Under the pieces are notes generated by a model, which saw nothing but the letters and a program-made list of their open reading frames with translations, was not told the origin of the DNA and made no database searches. A stretch of 64,000 nucleotides of DNA, taken from Kalymmatonema hyalinum WJT4-NPBG1 (lineage in GTDB: Bacteria; Cyanobacteriota; Cyanobacteriia; Cyanobacteriales; Nostocaceae). Of this stretch, positions 1 to 8,769 are shown in pieces. The translations under genes were made by a program, and so were the position numbers. The stretch lies in assembly GCA_019359075.1 (NCBI GenBank), contig JAHHIB010000030.1, positions 1 to 64,000 on the forward strand, given 5' to 3'. Positions within the stretch are counted from its first letter, which is position 1. Every line of letters starts with the position of its first letter.

Positions 1-57
1 CCGTTTTTTCAATTCCTCTTCGCTTTCTGTTATCTCAACCTTGAATGAGCGGCCCAT
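1..57 (-). CDS. IS630-type transposase, N-terminal tip (runs off window)
   Basis: Reading leftward from an ATG at 57, the 19 visible codons give MGRSFKVEITESEEELKKR, which resembles the start of the helix-turn-helix domain of cyanobacterial IS630-family transposases. The rest lies outside the window. It starts only about 50 bases from the 3' end of the truncated surface-protein gene at 110-916 and points the same way, so the insertion sequence probably cut that gene. The identification rests on a short stretch and is tentative. Confidence 0.5.
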   Translation of the reverse strand, partial: MGRSFKVEITESEEELKKR

Positions 58-109
58 GAGTACTTAAACTTATGCAATTTGCAACTTCTCTATTATATGC
101 AGCTTCACA

Positions 110-916
110 TTAAATTGGTATAAGTAGTCCATTATTGTTAGAGCTAGTTAATCGCAGTGTTTTCGTGGTAATTCCATCCAGCCTAATGCCTTGCGACCCA
201 ATATTGAAAGGTCCATTGTTAAGAACTGGAATGACCTCAGTACTGATGTTGTAGTCAGCTTTCGTGTAGTTTTGCCTCAATATTTTGTAACTTGCTACAA
301 CTGCATTATTATCGTCCAACGCTTCAACGAATAAATCGCTATCGCCTGCAACTGCTCCACCCGGTGTTCCACCACGCTCCCAGAACAAGAAGGTATTCAC
401 GGGATTCTCGAAAGAGACCTCGATACTTGCTGTATTTGCATTTTCACGCGTGACCAGAATACTATTCAGATTTAGGTTGCCCAAACTGTTAATAATGTCT
501 TGATCAGTTGGGTTGGGTTTTGAGGGACCTTCTCCAAGCAGGTTGTCGCGGGGGGTATTGGGACCTCGTCCTGAATGGAGTACGCCCAGGACACTTCCAT
601 CGTCGAGGGTGTAGGTATCGTTTTGGAGAATCTTTGCCTGTTTGACAACCTCAAAGTTGCTAATCGTGTTTCCATTAAACACCACTGAGTCCAGGCGGAT
701 ATCTCTTGTGGGGTCATTTAACAGATTACCTGTAGGATCGTTAATCGGACTAGCCGTGACATTAGTTTTAAACGAAAACTGAGTGAATGATGCTGCCATA
801 GCAGGCAGTGTGGTCACTAGGGAAGCTATTGATACAAAGGCAGCTGTTGTTGCGATTGCGCTAAGCGCTCCCTTCGAGTACGCGATCGCGTTTGCAAAGA
901 TAGTTTTCAAGAGCAT
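110..916 (-). CDS. Exosortase-dependent surface protein XDP2-like, C-terminally truncated
   Basis: The 268-residue product has a signal peptide (hydrophobic stretch about residues 17-42, ending AMA-AS). A body typical of the cyanobacterial XDP2 surface proteins follows, with 'LDSVVFNG', 'SLGNLNLN' and 'NTFLFWERG' blocks. Family members normally continue after the 'LRLTSSNNNG' block into a VPEPT-type PEP-CTERM tail (signal, membrane helix, Arg cluster) that is used for exosortase sorting. Here the frame ends at LLIPI with no such tail, and a transposase gene begins about 50 bases beyond. It would be exported but not sorted to the surface, so it is probably a pseudogene produced by the insertion. 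The family call is from memory of the motifs. Confidence 0.6.
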   Translation of the reverse strand: MLLKTIFANAIAYSKGALSAIATTAAFVSIASLVTTLPAMAASFTQFSFKTNVTASPINDPTGNLLNDPTRDIRLDSVVFNGNTISNFEVVKQAKILQNDTYTLDDGSVLGVLHSGRGPNTPRDNLLGEGPSKPNPTDQDIINSLGNLNLNSILVTRENANTASIEVSFENPVNTFLFWERGGTPGGAVAGDSDLFVEALDDNNAVVASYKILRQNYTKADYNISTEVIPVLNNGPFNIGSQGIRLDGITTKTLRLTSSNNNGLLIPI

Positions 917-1238
917 TTCACCTTAAATAGACACCGAAAATAAACTTGCTTGACTGAATCAGACAGATTGCTAAGCACAACAAAACCCGCCGCACAGCCT
1001 CAAATATGTATAGCTTCGCGCCTGTTGCAACAAGCGAAGTTTTAAACTTCTCCACATTTTGGTTAAATTAGCTTCTCACTTTCTGAAAGCCTTTAACTAA
1101 GGAACTTTTTTAGTACTGTAAATCCATCAATTTACCGTATTTTAATAGAAATATCCCACAGCTTTTTATCTATGTCAATAAGTATCTTTTATCACTCTAG
1201 GTTGAGGAGAAATAGAAATCAGGGTGAAGTCTTTTGGT
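917..1238. other. Gene-free stretch, upstream of surface protein and downstream of dhaL
   Basis: About 320 bases without a supportable gene. It should hold the promoter of the leftward surface-protein gene and the 3' end of the dhaKL transcript. I see no clear terminator hairpin, RNA gene or repeat. Confidence 0.4.
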
Positions 1239-1874
1239 TCAACTAAAACTTTCCAACACTGTCAACAAACTCTTCAACATTAAATAGGAAGAAGTCGCCC
1301 CTGGATCTTGATGTCCCACGCTGCGTTCTCCTAAATAACTAGCCCGTCCTTTTTTAGCAAGCATCGGCGTAGTATCCTTCATCCCCTGTTCACCTGCTGC
1401 TACAGCTCGTTGCATCGCTTCCAATGTACTGTTTCCCTCACCTACAGCCTGCCCAAAAGCTGTGACAGCAGGAGATAGCGCATCAAGCATCGTCTTGTCG
1501 CCAAGTTGTGCTTTGCCACGCCCAAGCACACCATCTAACCCAGCTTGGAGTAGCCCTAGCATATCCTGCTCATTCAGTTCCTGTTTACCAGCTACGGCTG
1601 TACTTGCTCGCAGAAACAAAGTGCCATACAGAGGACCACTCGCACCGCCTATTGAGGAAATTAAAGTCATACTGACTGTTTTCAAAATGCTGCCAATATC
1701 CTTATCTGCAACAGTTGGTAACTGAGCGATCGCCTTTTTGAAACCGCGATCCATATTGATCCCGTGGTCAGCATCACCGATCGCCGCATCTAATTCTGTC
1801 AAATAGTCTTTATTCTGCTCTATCTCAGTTGCAAATGTTTGCAACCATTGCAATATCTGCTGTTTTGTCACCAT
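1239..1874 (-). CDS. dhaL: Dihydroxyacetone kinase subunit DhaL
   Basis: The 211-residue product is the nucleotide-binding, all-helical subunit of dihydroxyacetone kinase. It carries the acidic Mg/nucleotide motif 'IGDADHGINMDRG' (about residues 31-43), a 'GGASGPLYGTLF' loop (about residues 75-87) and the C-terminal 'RSVGHQDPGA' block. It starts 3 bases after dhaK ends, so the two are surely co-transcribed (dhaK first). In PTS-type enzymes DhaL holds ADP that is rephosphorylated by DhaM. No DhaM gene is seen here, so the phosphoryl donor may be ATP directly or a DhaM encoded elsewhere. Length is normal for the family. Confidence 0.93.
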   Translation of the reverse strand: MVTKQQILQWLQTFATEIEQNKDYLTELDAAIGDADHGINMDRGFKKAIAQLPTVADKDIGSILKTVSMTLISSIGGASGPLYGTLFLRASTAVAGKQELNEQDMLGLLQAGLDGVLGRGKAQLGDKTMLDALSPAVTAFGQAVGEGNSTLEAMQRAVAAGEQGMKDTTPMLAKKGRASYLGERSVGHQDPGATSSYLMLKSLLTVLESFS

Positions 1875-1877
1875 TTC

Positions 1878-2951
1878 TCAAACTCCCCACCGCAGACTCG
1901 GTGTCTTTACAGGCGCATCCCATAACCGAATCATCTCATCATCCAACTTCAACAGGGTAATCGAACAACCTTGCATATCCAAAGAAGTGATGTAAGGACC
2001 AATCAGGTTTCGCACAATTTGCAATCCCTTCTGTTCGCAGATTTCAGCCAGTTTACGGTAAACAATATAAAGTTCAGAAATAGGAGTACCACCCATGCTG
2101 TTGACGAAAGCCAGCAGCTTATCCCCCTTTTCAAAAGCGGGATCAATCAATTCCACATCCACCCATTCCCCTTTTTCTTCATCCCACTCCCGCACTGTAC
2201 GAGTGTAGGGCGCATCTTCAATAATCGATAGCGCCAGCATCTCAGTGATCTCGTCTGCTGATTTGAGAGTCATGCGATCGCGTCCTGGTTCACCGTGGAT
2301 ACCGATCCCCATTTCTATTTCCTGGTTTCCTAGTTTAAAGGTAGGCGTTCCTTTCGCGGGTACTGTACAGGAAGTCAGTGCGATCCCCAAGCTACGTCCA
2401 TTCAAATTCACGCGACGGCACAGATCTGCTATTCGCTGCAAATCATACCCTTGCTGTGCCGCAGCACCACAGATTTTTTCTGCTAGCACTGTTGTTCCCA
2501 CACCCCGCCGTCCTTGTGTATACAAGCTGTCCTTCACCGCTACATCGTCATCAATCAAAATACTTAGCACCCGGATACCTTCACTACGGGCTAACTCTGT
2601 TGCCATCTCAAAGTTCATGATATCGCCGCTGTAGTTCTTGACGATATAAAGGATACCAGCACCCCCATCGACTCTCTTAGCAGCTGACAGCATTTGGTCA
2701 GGGGTAGGAGAAGTGAAAACCTCTCCAGGACAAGCAGCATCTAGCATTCCCATCCCCACAAAGCCTGCGTGCATCGGTTCATGACCGCTACCACCACCAG
2801 AAATAATCGCTACTTTTCCTTGTACGGCTGCATCGGCTCGATAGACAAAGGCAGGGTCATAGTTGACTTTGATTAAATCGGCATGAGCCGCAGCCATACC
2901 TTGTAAACTTTCGCGAATAAAGTCTTCTGATTTATTAATAAGTTTTTTCAT
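1878..2951 (-). CDS. dhaK: Dihydroxyacetone kinase subunit DhaK
   Basis: The 357-residue product is the substrate-binding subunit of dihydroxyacetone kinase, converting dihydroxyacetone to its phosphate for entry into glycolysis. It shows '[17 protein letters not shown]' (about residues 50-66) and '[12 protein letters not shown]', whose His (about residue 219) is the residue that binds the carbonyl covalently. An in-frame TTG at 2957 would add two residues; I prefer the ATG at 2951, which begins the usual MKKLIN sequence. It is the first gene of a two-gene leftward unit with dhaL. There is no regulator next to it. Confidence 0.93.
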   Translation of the reverse strand: MKKLINKSEDFIRESLQGMAAAHADLIKVNYDPAFVYRADAAVQGKVAIISGGGSGHEPMHAGFVGMGMLDAACPGEVFTSPTPDQMLSAAKRVDGGAGILYIVKNYSGDIMNFEMATELARSEGIRVLSILIDDDVAVKDSLYTQGRRGVGTTVLAEKICGAAAQQGYDLQRIADLCRRVNLNGRSLGIALTSCTVPAKGTPTFKLGNQEIEMGIGIHGEPGRDRMTLKSADEITEMLALSIIEDAPYTRTVREWDEEKGEWVDVELIDPAFEKGDKLLAFVNSMGGTPISELYIVYRKLAEICEQKGLQIVRNLIGPYITSLDMQGCSITLLKLDDEMIRLWDAPVKTPSLRWGV

Positions 2952-3580
2952 AGCCAAGTCACTTTTTATTAAGAGGTTCCTAAAACCAAGGATAAAGCAC
3001 CTTGCTGCTTTCTTGTTTCTGAGAGATGTGTAAAGTTAAGTAAAACTTAAGAAATATTGTTAATAAACATTGCAGGTAGTTGATCCCCTTGCTAGTGTAT
3101 GCAAAGTACAGTTGGTTCTGGTAGATACTTGTATCTAAAAGAGGTGTTATCCATGCTCTACGTAAATCTAGGCTTTTCACTGATTCACTGATTCTTTGAA
3201 TTATCAGCAAAGATATTTCTCCGACTGCTTTACACCAATTTTCCAGCAAGACGGCTCTTGAAATATCTTTATTGCTCCTTTTACGCTGAGGATTCATTCA
3301 GACGGTTGCTTACTTACTTCATTCTTACGTATTGCCAGTCCAACTCAAATCTTACTGAAGTCTGACTAAATACATACCCAAAGTTTGTCTACAAGCATGC
3401 GGTAAGACAAGCAAGATTTCTCATAAATTTCTGACTACGAACGGTTGAGTTCAATTCATACCCCAATCACGAGTCTCTTTCGTCTCACTCCACGCTAAGG
3501 ATGCACGCTTTGTTACAAAATCCTTCAACTTGGCATTGACGGGCTGGCACGATGAGACTTCAACTCTGGAGGTTTTAACT
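2952..3580. other. Gene-free divergent region between dhaK and the SDR gene
   Basis: About 630 bases between divergent genes. A 105-codon leftward frame (2980-3297) exists but has no recognisable domain and a composition unlike the neighbours, so I do not call it. The region should contain both promoters. No repeat or RNA gene was recognised. Confidence 0.4.
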
Positions 3581-4405
3581 ATGGATATTCAAGGAAAAAC
3601 GGCTCTTGTTACTGGAGCCTCACGTGGTATTGGAAGAGCGATCGCCATCGAATTAGCAAGACAAGGAGTCAAACGCCTGTTGTTAGTGGCACGGGACTCT
3701 GCTCGGTTAGCTGAAGTCGCCACTGAAATAGAGATGCTTGGTGTGGAAGTCGTCACCTTGCCTTTGGATTTGTCTGTTGTTGTAGAAGTGAATATTGCGA
3801 TCGCCCAAGCTTGGCGAGATCACGGACCAATAGATCTGCTCGTTAACTGCGCTGGAGTTGCCCACCAAGCGCCCTTCTTAAACTCTCGACTGTCAAATGT
3901 CGAGGCAGAGATATCCGTTAATTTAATCGGAATGTACACCATGACTCGTCTCGTTGCCCGACGCATGGTGGTACAAGGCTCAGGGACTATCGTGAATGTT
4001 TCCAGCTTGATGGGCAAGGTGGCAGCGCCGACAATGGCAACCTATAGCGCCACCAAGTTTGCGATTATAGGCTTCACCCAAGCCCTGCGCGGCGAGCTAG
4101 CTGCACACAATATCCGAGTCATAGCTTTGCTGCCATCTCTGACCGACACTGATATGGTGCGAGAGTTACAGTGGTTTCGGTGGGTAGTACCCGTGACTGC
4201 CCAGAAAGTGGCTCAGGCACTTGTTACCGGACTAGCAAGGGATTCACCAGAAATCTTGATAGGATGGCAAAGTCATTTAGCCGTGTGGTGCAACCGTATG
4301 GCTCCTTGGCTGTTGGAAAAGGTTTTACTGATGGCGGCTCCGCTGTCGCAAAACAGACAACCACGCTACCAAAGACTCAGACACGCTAGGGCAACCTCAC
4401 GTTAA
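3581..4405 (+). CDS. Short-chain dehydrogenase/reductase (SDR family)
   Basis: The 274-residue product is a classical NAD(P)-dependent SDR oxidoreductase. 'TGASRGIGRA' near the N-terminus is the glycine-rich dinucleotide-binding motif. 'NCAGV' follows the fourth strand, and a catalytic Ser in 'VNVSSLMG' is followed by Tyr-x-x-x-Lys in 'TYSATKFA'. The frame is open upstream to a TTG at 3530, but the ATG at 3581 has a GGAGG eight bases ahead and begins right before the Rossmann fold, so I chose it. The C-terminal part is family-variable, so the substrate cannot be predicted. It stands alone, with a hairpin just downstream. Confidence 0.85.
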   Translation: MDIQGKTALVTGASRGIGRAIAIELARQGVKRLLLVARDSARLAEVATEIEMLGVEVVTLPLDLSVVVEVNIAIAQAWRDHGPIDLLVNCAGVAHQAPFLNSRLSNVEAEISVNLIGMYTMTRLVARRMVVQGSGTIVNVSSLMGKVAAPTMATYSATKFAIIGFTQALRGELAAHNIRVIALLPSLTDTDMVRELQWFRWVVPVTAQKVAQALVTGLARDSPEILIGWQSHLAVWCNRMAPWLLEKVLLMAAPLSQNRQPRYQRLRHARATSR

Positions 4406-4416
4406 AGCTTTTGCTA

Positions 4417-4448
4417 GTGGGGGTCTAACTAAAGATTCCCCACCTTTT
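4417..4448 (+). terminator. Probable Rho-independent terminator of the SDR gene
   Basis: GTGGGG (4417-4422) can pair with CCCCAC (4438-4443) across a 15-base loop, followed directly by CTTTT. It begins 12 bases after the SDR stop codon. The stem is short, so it is a moderate call. Confidence 0.5.
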
Positions 4449-4571
4449 AGGTGATTTGCTAAGGTGACAGTAATGCTTGCTTGTATTGGCGATCGCTTAT
4501 GGATCCAGAACGTGCAGCTGCGGCTGTTAATTGTTGCGGCTTGCAAACATAATCAGTCTGGCTTACAATCA

Positions 4572-4697
4572 TGTCAATTTCTGGCTCAGATTATTTGCAA
4601 ATGAAAATGCACTCTGGCTCAAATTAACTGCAACTCGGCTCACATTATTTGCAACCAGATCGCAATCATCCGCTCTAGCTCAAGTTAATTGCAAATA
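4572..4697. repeat. Array of four imperfect ~20-bp direct repeats; possible solitary Tn7-like transposon end
   Basis: Four similar units read GGCTCAGATTATTTGCAA, GGCTCAAATTAACTGCAA, GGCTCACATTATTTGCAA and AGCTCAAGTTAATTGCAA, at about 4581, 4616, 4638 and 4677. The consensus is GGCTCAnATTAnTTGCAA. A TGT lies at 4572-4574, a few bases outside the first unit. Ends of cyanobacterial Tn7-like/Tn5053-like elements have this architecture: TGT, then several imperfect TnsB-binding repeats. No tnsB, tniB/tnsC or tniQ gene is present, so this would be an orphan end. The repeats are seen directly; the transposon interpretation is inference. Confidence 0.45.
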
Positions 4698-4877
4698 GCT
4701 TGAAATCTTTTGTAGCAGACGAAGACCGCGATGACTGCGGTCATTGTGCCGTCAATGAAAATCATGTGTTGACCGCAATAAATGACTATGTCCTGCGGGC
4801 ATCACAAAGCATTCTAGCGCGTGATTCAATATTTTTGATTACAAGATGTTTCCCTTGGTAAAAGAAAGAAAACAAAG

Positions 4878-5234
4878 ATGGATTTGAAAGAAACCTTGAT
4901 GGCACTTGAGGAACAGTTTTGGGAGGCTAGCTCTGCTGCAAACGTTGACTTAATTCGGGGATACCTCACTGACGATGCCCTTACTGTGGGAACTTTTGGG
5001 GTATTGAACAAGGAAACCACAATCGCGGTCAATTCGGGGCAACCACCATTCTTCTTTTGGCGCATCGACGATGCGCCCCGAATTTTGCAATTGATGACAG
5101 ACAGTGCTGTTGTGATCTATAAAGCTACTGCACAGCGTGAGGGACGCGAACCGTTCACAGTAATGATGAGTAGTACCTATGTCAACCGGGATGGCTCGTG
5201 GAAGCTTGCGTTCCATCACCAGACACCACTCTAG
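4878..5234 (+). CDS. NTF2-like / DUF4440 family protein
   Basis: The 118-residue product has the outline of the SnoaL/DUF4440 NTF2-like fold. An N-terminal helix 'ETLMALEEQFWEASSAANVD' is followed by a 'YLTDDALTVG' segment and C-terminal strands ending in 'YVNRDGSWKLAFHHQTP', a typical end for DUF4440. It is a single-domain soluble protein with no signal peptide. Members may be small enzymes or ligand-binding proteins, so no specific role can be given. It is isolated between the repeat array upstream and the convergent HMA2 gene cluster downstream. Confidence 0.7.
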   Translation: MDLKETLMALEEQFWEASSAANVDLIRGYLTDDALTVGTFGVLNKETTIAVNSGQPPFFFWRIDDAPRILQLMTDSAVVIYKATAQREGREPFTVMMSSTYVNRDGSWKLAFHHQTPL

Positions 5235-5317
5235 CTCATGAAGGAAGCCAGATTCTCCCCTCAGTACGGGACAAAAACTTGCGAACAGGGAGTTGGATGT
5301 TTAATTCCCAATGTTAG

Positions 5318-5899
5318 CTATGACTTGCTATTTGATTGTGTTTGACTCGTGCCGTGCAGCTTAATAAAACTATCAAAGGCATACCAAGCCAACACATACC
5401 AAGGAATCGTTTCCAATTGCAATCCCCTAACAAGTAACTGCCGAATAGAAAAGATACCCAGTCCTAAAGGAAAAAGAACGCGCAAATCAACAACATTACT
5501 TGTCGCTTGTTGGACTTGCTTGTTCAAATCCACAACTGCATTGGAGACTCCTGCTGCTGCTTGGGACTTTCCTAGTGCGATATCACCGAAAATAATGCCT
5601 AAATCCCGCAGCGAGGCGAAAACATTATCCACACTTCCATTTTCACCATCATGATTTATGACAATGCTGCCATTCTGGATGTTAGTCCGCACCTGATTAA
5701 CATTTGGATTTGCTTGTAGCGCATTGGCAATCCGTTGCATTTCCCCAGATTGACGATGGGACGGTGCCACTCGCAAACGCAAGCGTCCTGGGGTAGAACT
5801 GACAACCCGCGTAGATATGGGTTTAAGTGCAGTTTTTATAGAGTTTTGATCAATAATTTTAGGCATCTGGGTGAGATTCATATAACCATTTTTTAACAC
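5318..5899 (-). CDS. HMA2-domain protein (single domain, C-terminal membrane segment)
   Basis: The 193-residue product is the last gene of the leftward metal cluster. Residues about 32-90 form an HMA2-type (heavy-metal-associated domain 2) unit. Its signature 'STPGRLRLRV' is followed by 'ANPNVNQVRTNIQNGSIVI', the ferredoxin-like pattern seen in all its neighbours. It lacks the CxxC of classical HMA domains. A hydrophobic segment near residues 140-175 ('LFPLGLGIFSI', 'WYVLAWYAF') may anchor it in a membrane. The start may be M1 or the Met at residue 7 or 12. Its role is unknown; context suggests a partner of the P-type ATPase. Confidence 0.7.
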   Translation of the reverse strand: MLKNGYMNLTQMPKIIDQNSIKTALKPISTRVVSSTPGRLRLRVAPSHRQSGEMQRIANALQANPNVNQVRTNIQNGSIVINHDGENGSVDNVFASLRDLGIIFGDIALGKSQAAAGVSNAVVDLNKQVQQATSNVVDLRVLFPLGLGIFSIRQLLVRGLQLETIPWYVLAWYAFDSFIKLHGTSQTQSNSKS

Positions 5900-5921
5900 T
5901 TAACTACCCTCCTAATTTAGG

Positions 5922-6000
5922 AATTCGTAATTTGTCATTGAGTAGAAAAACATGACGAATTACGAATTTCCTTGGATGTTCCCTGGCTGAACCAGGGAAC
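5922..6000. terminator. Two hairpins downstream of the DUF5132 gene
   Basis: GTTCCCTGG (5978-5986) pairs perfectly with CCAGGGAAC (5992-6000) around a 5-base loop, 17 bases after the DUF5132 stop. A second 17-bp near-perfect AT-rich inverted repeat lies at 5922-5938 and 5952-5968. Neither has a T-run, so they may be partial terminators or processing/attenuation signals between the DUF5132 gene and the last HMA2 gene. Confidence 0.4.
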
Positions 6001-6016
6001 AAGAAATGACTGGAAA

Positions 6017-6325
6017 TTACACACCGTTATCAGAAACATTGTCAGCAGAGGTACTTGCAACATCAACTGCTGGTAGCTGTCTTCCTTCAGCAAGTTCTGC
6101 TCTGGCTTCAGCTACAATGTCCTCCCAACTTTCACCAAGTTCTGCAGCGGCTCCCTTGCTTTTTTCATAGAGAGCAAGTCCACCTTTAATCAATGACTTG
6201 GTTATTGGTTTACCAATCCCAGCGACAACCGGAATCACGACCGGTGCTAAGAGTACTGCTCCAATACCGGCTATAATACCGGGTGCGCCAGCGTCTTCAA
6301 CGAAGTCAGTAATTTTAAATCCCAT
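6017..6325 (-). CDS. DUF5132 family small membrane protein
   Basis: The 102-residue product starts MGFKITDFVEDAGAPG and has a glycine/valine-rich hydrophobic segment at about residues 14-37 ('GIIAGIGAVLLAPVVIPVVAGIG'). An amphipathic, charged C-terminal half follows ('YEKSKGAAAELGESWEDIVAEARAEL'). This is the pattern of the DUF5132 family. A GGAGGA-type ribosome site lies just upstream of the ATG. It sits between the P-type ATPase and an HMA2 protein. Its function is not known; a one-span protein with a glycine-zipper-like helix could be a structural membrane component, which is inference. Confidence 0.75.
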   Translation of the reverse strand: MGFKITDFVEDAGAPGIIAGIGAVLLAPVVIPVVAGIGKPITKSLIKGGLALYEKSKGAAAELGESWEDIVAEARAELAEGRQLPAVDVASTSADNVSDNGV

Positions 6326-6396
6326 GACGATTTTCCTCCTGATGAACTGAAAAATTTTAGAAAGTCTACAATCCTACTATCGTTAGGACAGCTATC

Positions 6397-8655
6397 TCAT
6401 CCTACTGATGGTAGAGTTTTTTGTTTGCGGCTTTTGAGAATTGGGCGCAAACCATTGACTCCTGCAACAACTGTCGAACCATTGTTAACGACTGTTGCTG
6501 CTAGAGGGTTAAGACCAAACAAAACTGCTACTACTAATGCCCCTATATTAGGAACAGCGATCAGACTCGTGTTTTGCCGAATCAACTGCCTGGCTTTACG
6601 GGCAATTTCAATTGCCTCCAACAGACCATGCAAGTCATTCTGCATCAGCACTACGTCCGCAGTTTCGCGGGCAATTTCAGAACCGTTGGCGAACGAAACG
6701 GAAACATCAGCATAGGCTAAAGCTGGCGAATCGTTGATCCCATCGCCAACGAATGCAACTGTTTTGCCTTGTTCGTGCAGATCGCGGACAACTGTGGCTT
6801 TCTGCTCAGGAAAAGCTTCTGCGTGGGTATGCGTCGGATGAATTCCTAATTGAGCAGCAACAGCACTAGCAGTCCGCTTGTTATCCCCAGTCAGCATGTG
6901 GACTTCCACACCTTCGACTGTCAACAGCGCTGTGATAACTTCTCGACTTTCTGGACGCAGTATGTCACTGTACTCTATTCTACCTTGAAGTTGACCATTA
7001 CTCGCGACATAAATCAGTGATTTTGCCTCTTTTTGATGCCCATTGAGATTCATCTCAACGCCTTCTTGACGCAGATAGCGCTCGCTGCCTACGTAAACAG
7101 TCTCCCCATCAATTTCTGCTTTCACGCCCAAACCAAGTTGATAATCCCACTTGCTACGGGGCAGAACTTCGATTCCCTGGGTTTGGGCGTAGCGCACAAT
7201 TGCCTCTGCCACTGGGTGAGTTAGACGCTGTTCGGCAGCAGCAGCCAGTTCCAGCACTCGTGTTGTTGACGTTGCCGGATTAAGACTTTCGACACCAACA
7301 ACAGCCGCTTCACCTTGAGTCAGTGTGCCTGTCTTATCAAAGACAATGGTGTCAACTTCTGCTAGCTTTTCTAACGCTCGTCCGCTACGGATGAGAACAC
7401 CGCGCCGTGCTGCATAAGTCAGGGCTGCTAAAACCGTTGTCGGAACTGATACGCGAATACCAGTGGCAAAGTCTAGGGTCAGGACACTGGCTGCCCGTGC
7501 TGGGTTCCGGGTTACGGCAAATACTGCCCCACCAAGTAGCAATGTTGGCACGACAGCTTTTTGAGCAATGTTCAAGGCATAGTTTTCCATGCGGGTATCG
7601 TGGACGGGAGCTTCTTGCATTAACTTAATGCTCTGTCCAGCACAGGTGTCGTTACCTAGCCGTTCCGCCAAAATATAAATTCGTCCCTCGCGCATGAGGG
7701 TTGAGGCATAAACGGTTTGTCCCTTTTTCTTCAAAACCGGCATCGATTCACCGGTGAGTTTCTGCTCATCCAATAGGGCTTTACCTCGCAGGATCGTCCC
7801 ATCCACCGGCACTTGTTCGCCAGGGTAAACAATTACCGTATCCCCTCGCTGCACGTCCTGGATAGGAATTTGCACCTTTTCACCATCACGCTCAACCCAG
7901 ACGAACTGTCCGAGGGAACTCAGCAGATCCAGAGTTTGCTTAGCCGAAGAACGAGCCGTGCGATCGCGTATATTCTCCCCAACTTCAATTAAACTTAGCA
8001 TCAACGCAGGCGTGAGAAATTGACCTTGGACTGTGGTAATGGCGATCGCCATAAAATCCAGAAAGTCAATATTCAGTTTGCGGTCAACCCAGATCCCCTC
8101 CCAAGCTCGTTTGACAACCGGCAATGTGGCAAGGGCGATACTTCCCGCCACCATAACAGGCGGAATAGTCAATCCCAGCGGTCCACCCAACACAGCTAAA
8201 GCCGTAGCTATAGCCGAAAGTTGGATTCCAGGCCAAGATTTTTCTTCTGCATCTGACGCAGGTTGTGGCTTGGATTGTTTGAGAACGATGACTTCACTAG
8301 CTGCTTGGATCAAATAGCTCAGATGCGAACGTATCTTAGCATCTGAAACTTTGTTGGGTTGATAAGTGACTGTCAGTGACGCCGCCGCAGGCTTGATCCG
8401 AACACTTGTTACAAGGGAGTCAGCTTCCAACAACACTTGCAGGCGTTGTGCATAGTCCGCATCATAACGCAGACGAGGTACTCGCAACCTCATCCTTCCC
8501 GGGGTCGCATGCACAAGGCTGCATGGAACTTTGGGAGACTGAACCTGAGAGTGTCCATTCCTCTCAACTAAAGAACCCTTCCCATTTTTTGCCGCTACAG
8601 CGACTTCGGAAACATGACCTCGGGAGGGCGGTATTTGCACACTAAGTTCTGCCAT
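6397..8655 (-). CDS. P1B-type (heavy-metal) ATPase with N-terminal HMA2 domain, no CPx motif
   Basis: The 752-residue product is a metal-translocating P-type ATPase. Numbered from the chosen ATG: HMA2 domain about 48-100 ('HATPGRMRLRVPR'), TGES actuator loop 301-304, phosphorylated Asp of DKTGT at 440, HP nucleotide motif 480-481, GDGIND 637-642, and last helices with 'NNGSTVVAGVNGLRP'. The membrane motif that is usually CPC, CPH or SPC reads 'LDFATGIRVSVP' (about 394-405), so the ion-binding Cys residues are absent. The frame is open 61 codons further to 8838, but that part is repeat-rich; the ATG at 8655 has a purine-rich site ahead. Its metal is unknown. Confidence 0.88.
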   Translation of the reverse strand: MAELSVQIPPSRGHVSEVAVAAKNGKGSLVERNGHSQVQSPKVPCSLVHATPGRMRLRVPRLRYDADYAQRLQVLLEADSLVTSVRIKPAAASLTVTYQPNKVSDAKIRSHLSYLIQAASEVIVLKQSKPQPASDAEEKSWPGIQLSAIATALAVLGGPLGLTIPPVMVAGSIALATLPVVKRAWEGIWVDRKLNIDFLDFMAIAITTVQGQFLTPALMLSLIEVGENIRDRTARSSAKQTLDLLSSLGQFVWVERDGEKVQIPIQDVQRGDTVIVYPGEQVPVDGTILRGKALLDEQKLTGESMPVLKKKGQTVYASTLMREGRIYILAERLGNDTCAGQSIKLMQEAPVHDTRMENYALNIAQKAVVPTLLLGGAVFAVTRNPARAASVLTLDFATGIRVSVPTTVLAALTYAARRGVLIRSGRALEKLAEVDTIVFDKTGTLTQGEAAVVGVESLNPATSTTRVLELAAAAEQRLTHPVAEAIVRYAQTQGIEVLPRSKWDYQLGLGVKAEIDGETVYVGSERYLRQEGVEMNLNGHQKEAKSLIYVASNGQLQGRIEYSDILRPESREVITALLTVEGVEVHMLTGDNKRTASAVAAQLGIHPTHTHAEAFPEQKATVVRDLHEQGKTVAFVGDGINDSPALAYADVSVSFANGSEIARETADVVLMQNDLHGLLEAIEIARKARQLIRQNTSLIAVPNIGALVVAVLFGLNPLAATVVNNGSTVVAGVNGLRPILKSRKQKTLPSVG

Positions 8656-8769
8656 TTCTTCTTCTTCTCTCTCATACAAAAATTGTTCAAATTGAATTTT
8701 CAAAGCCTGCTGTGCAAGACACAGATAGGGTGCATTAAGGGGGTGGGGGTTGTAGGGGGACTTTAAAAC

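Noticed and set aside
2980-3297. 105-codon leftward frame upstream of dhaK
   Set aside because: No domain, hydrophobic/aromatic-rich like random AT-rich DNA, no ribosome site; left as gene-free.
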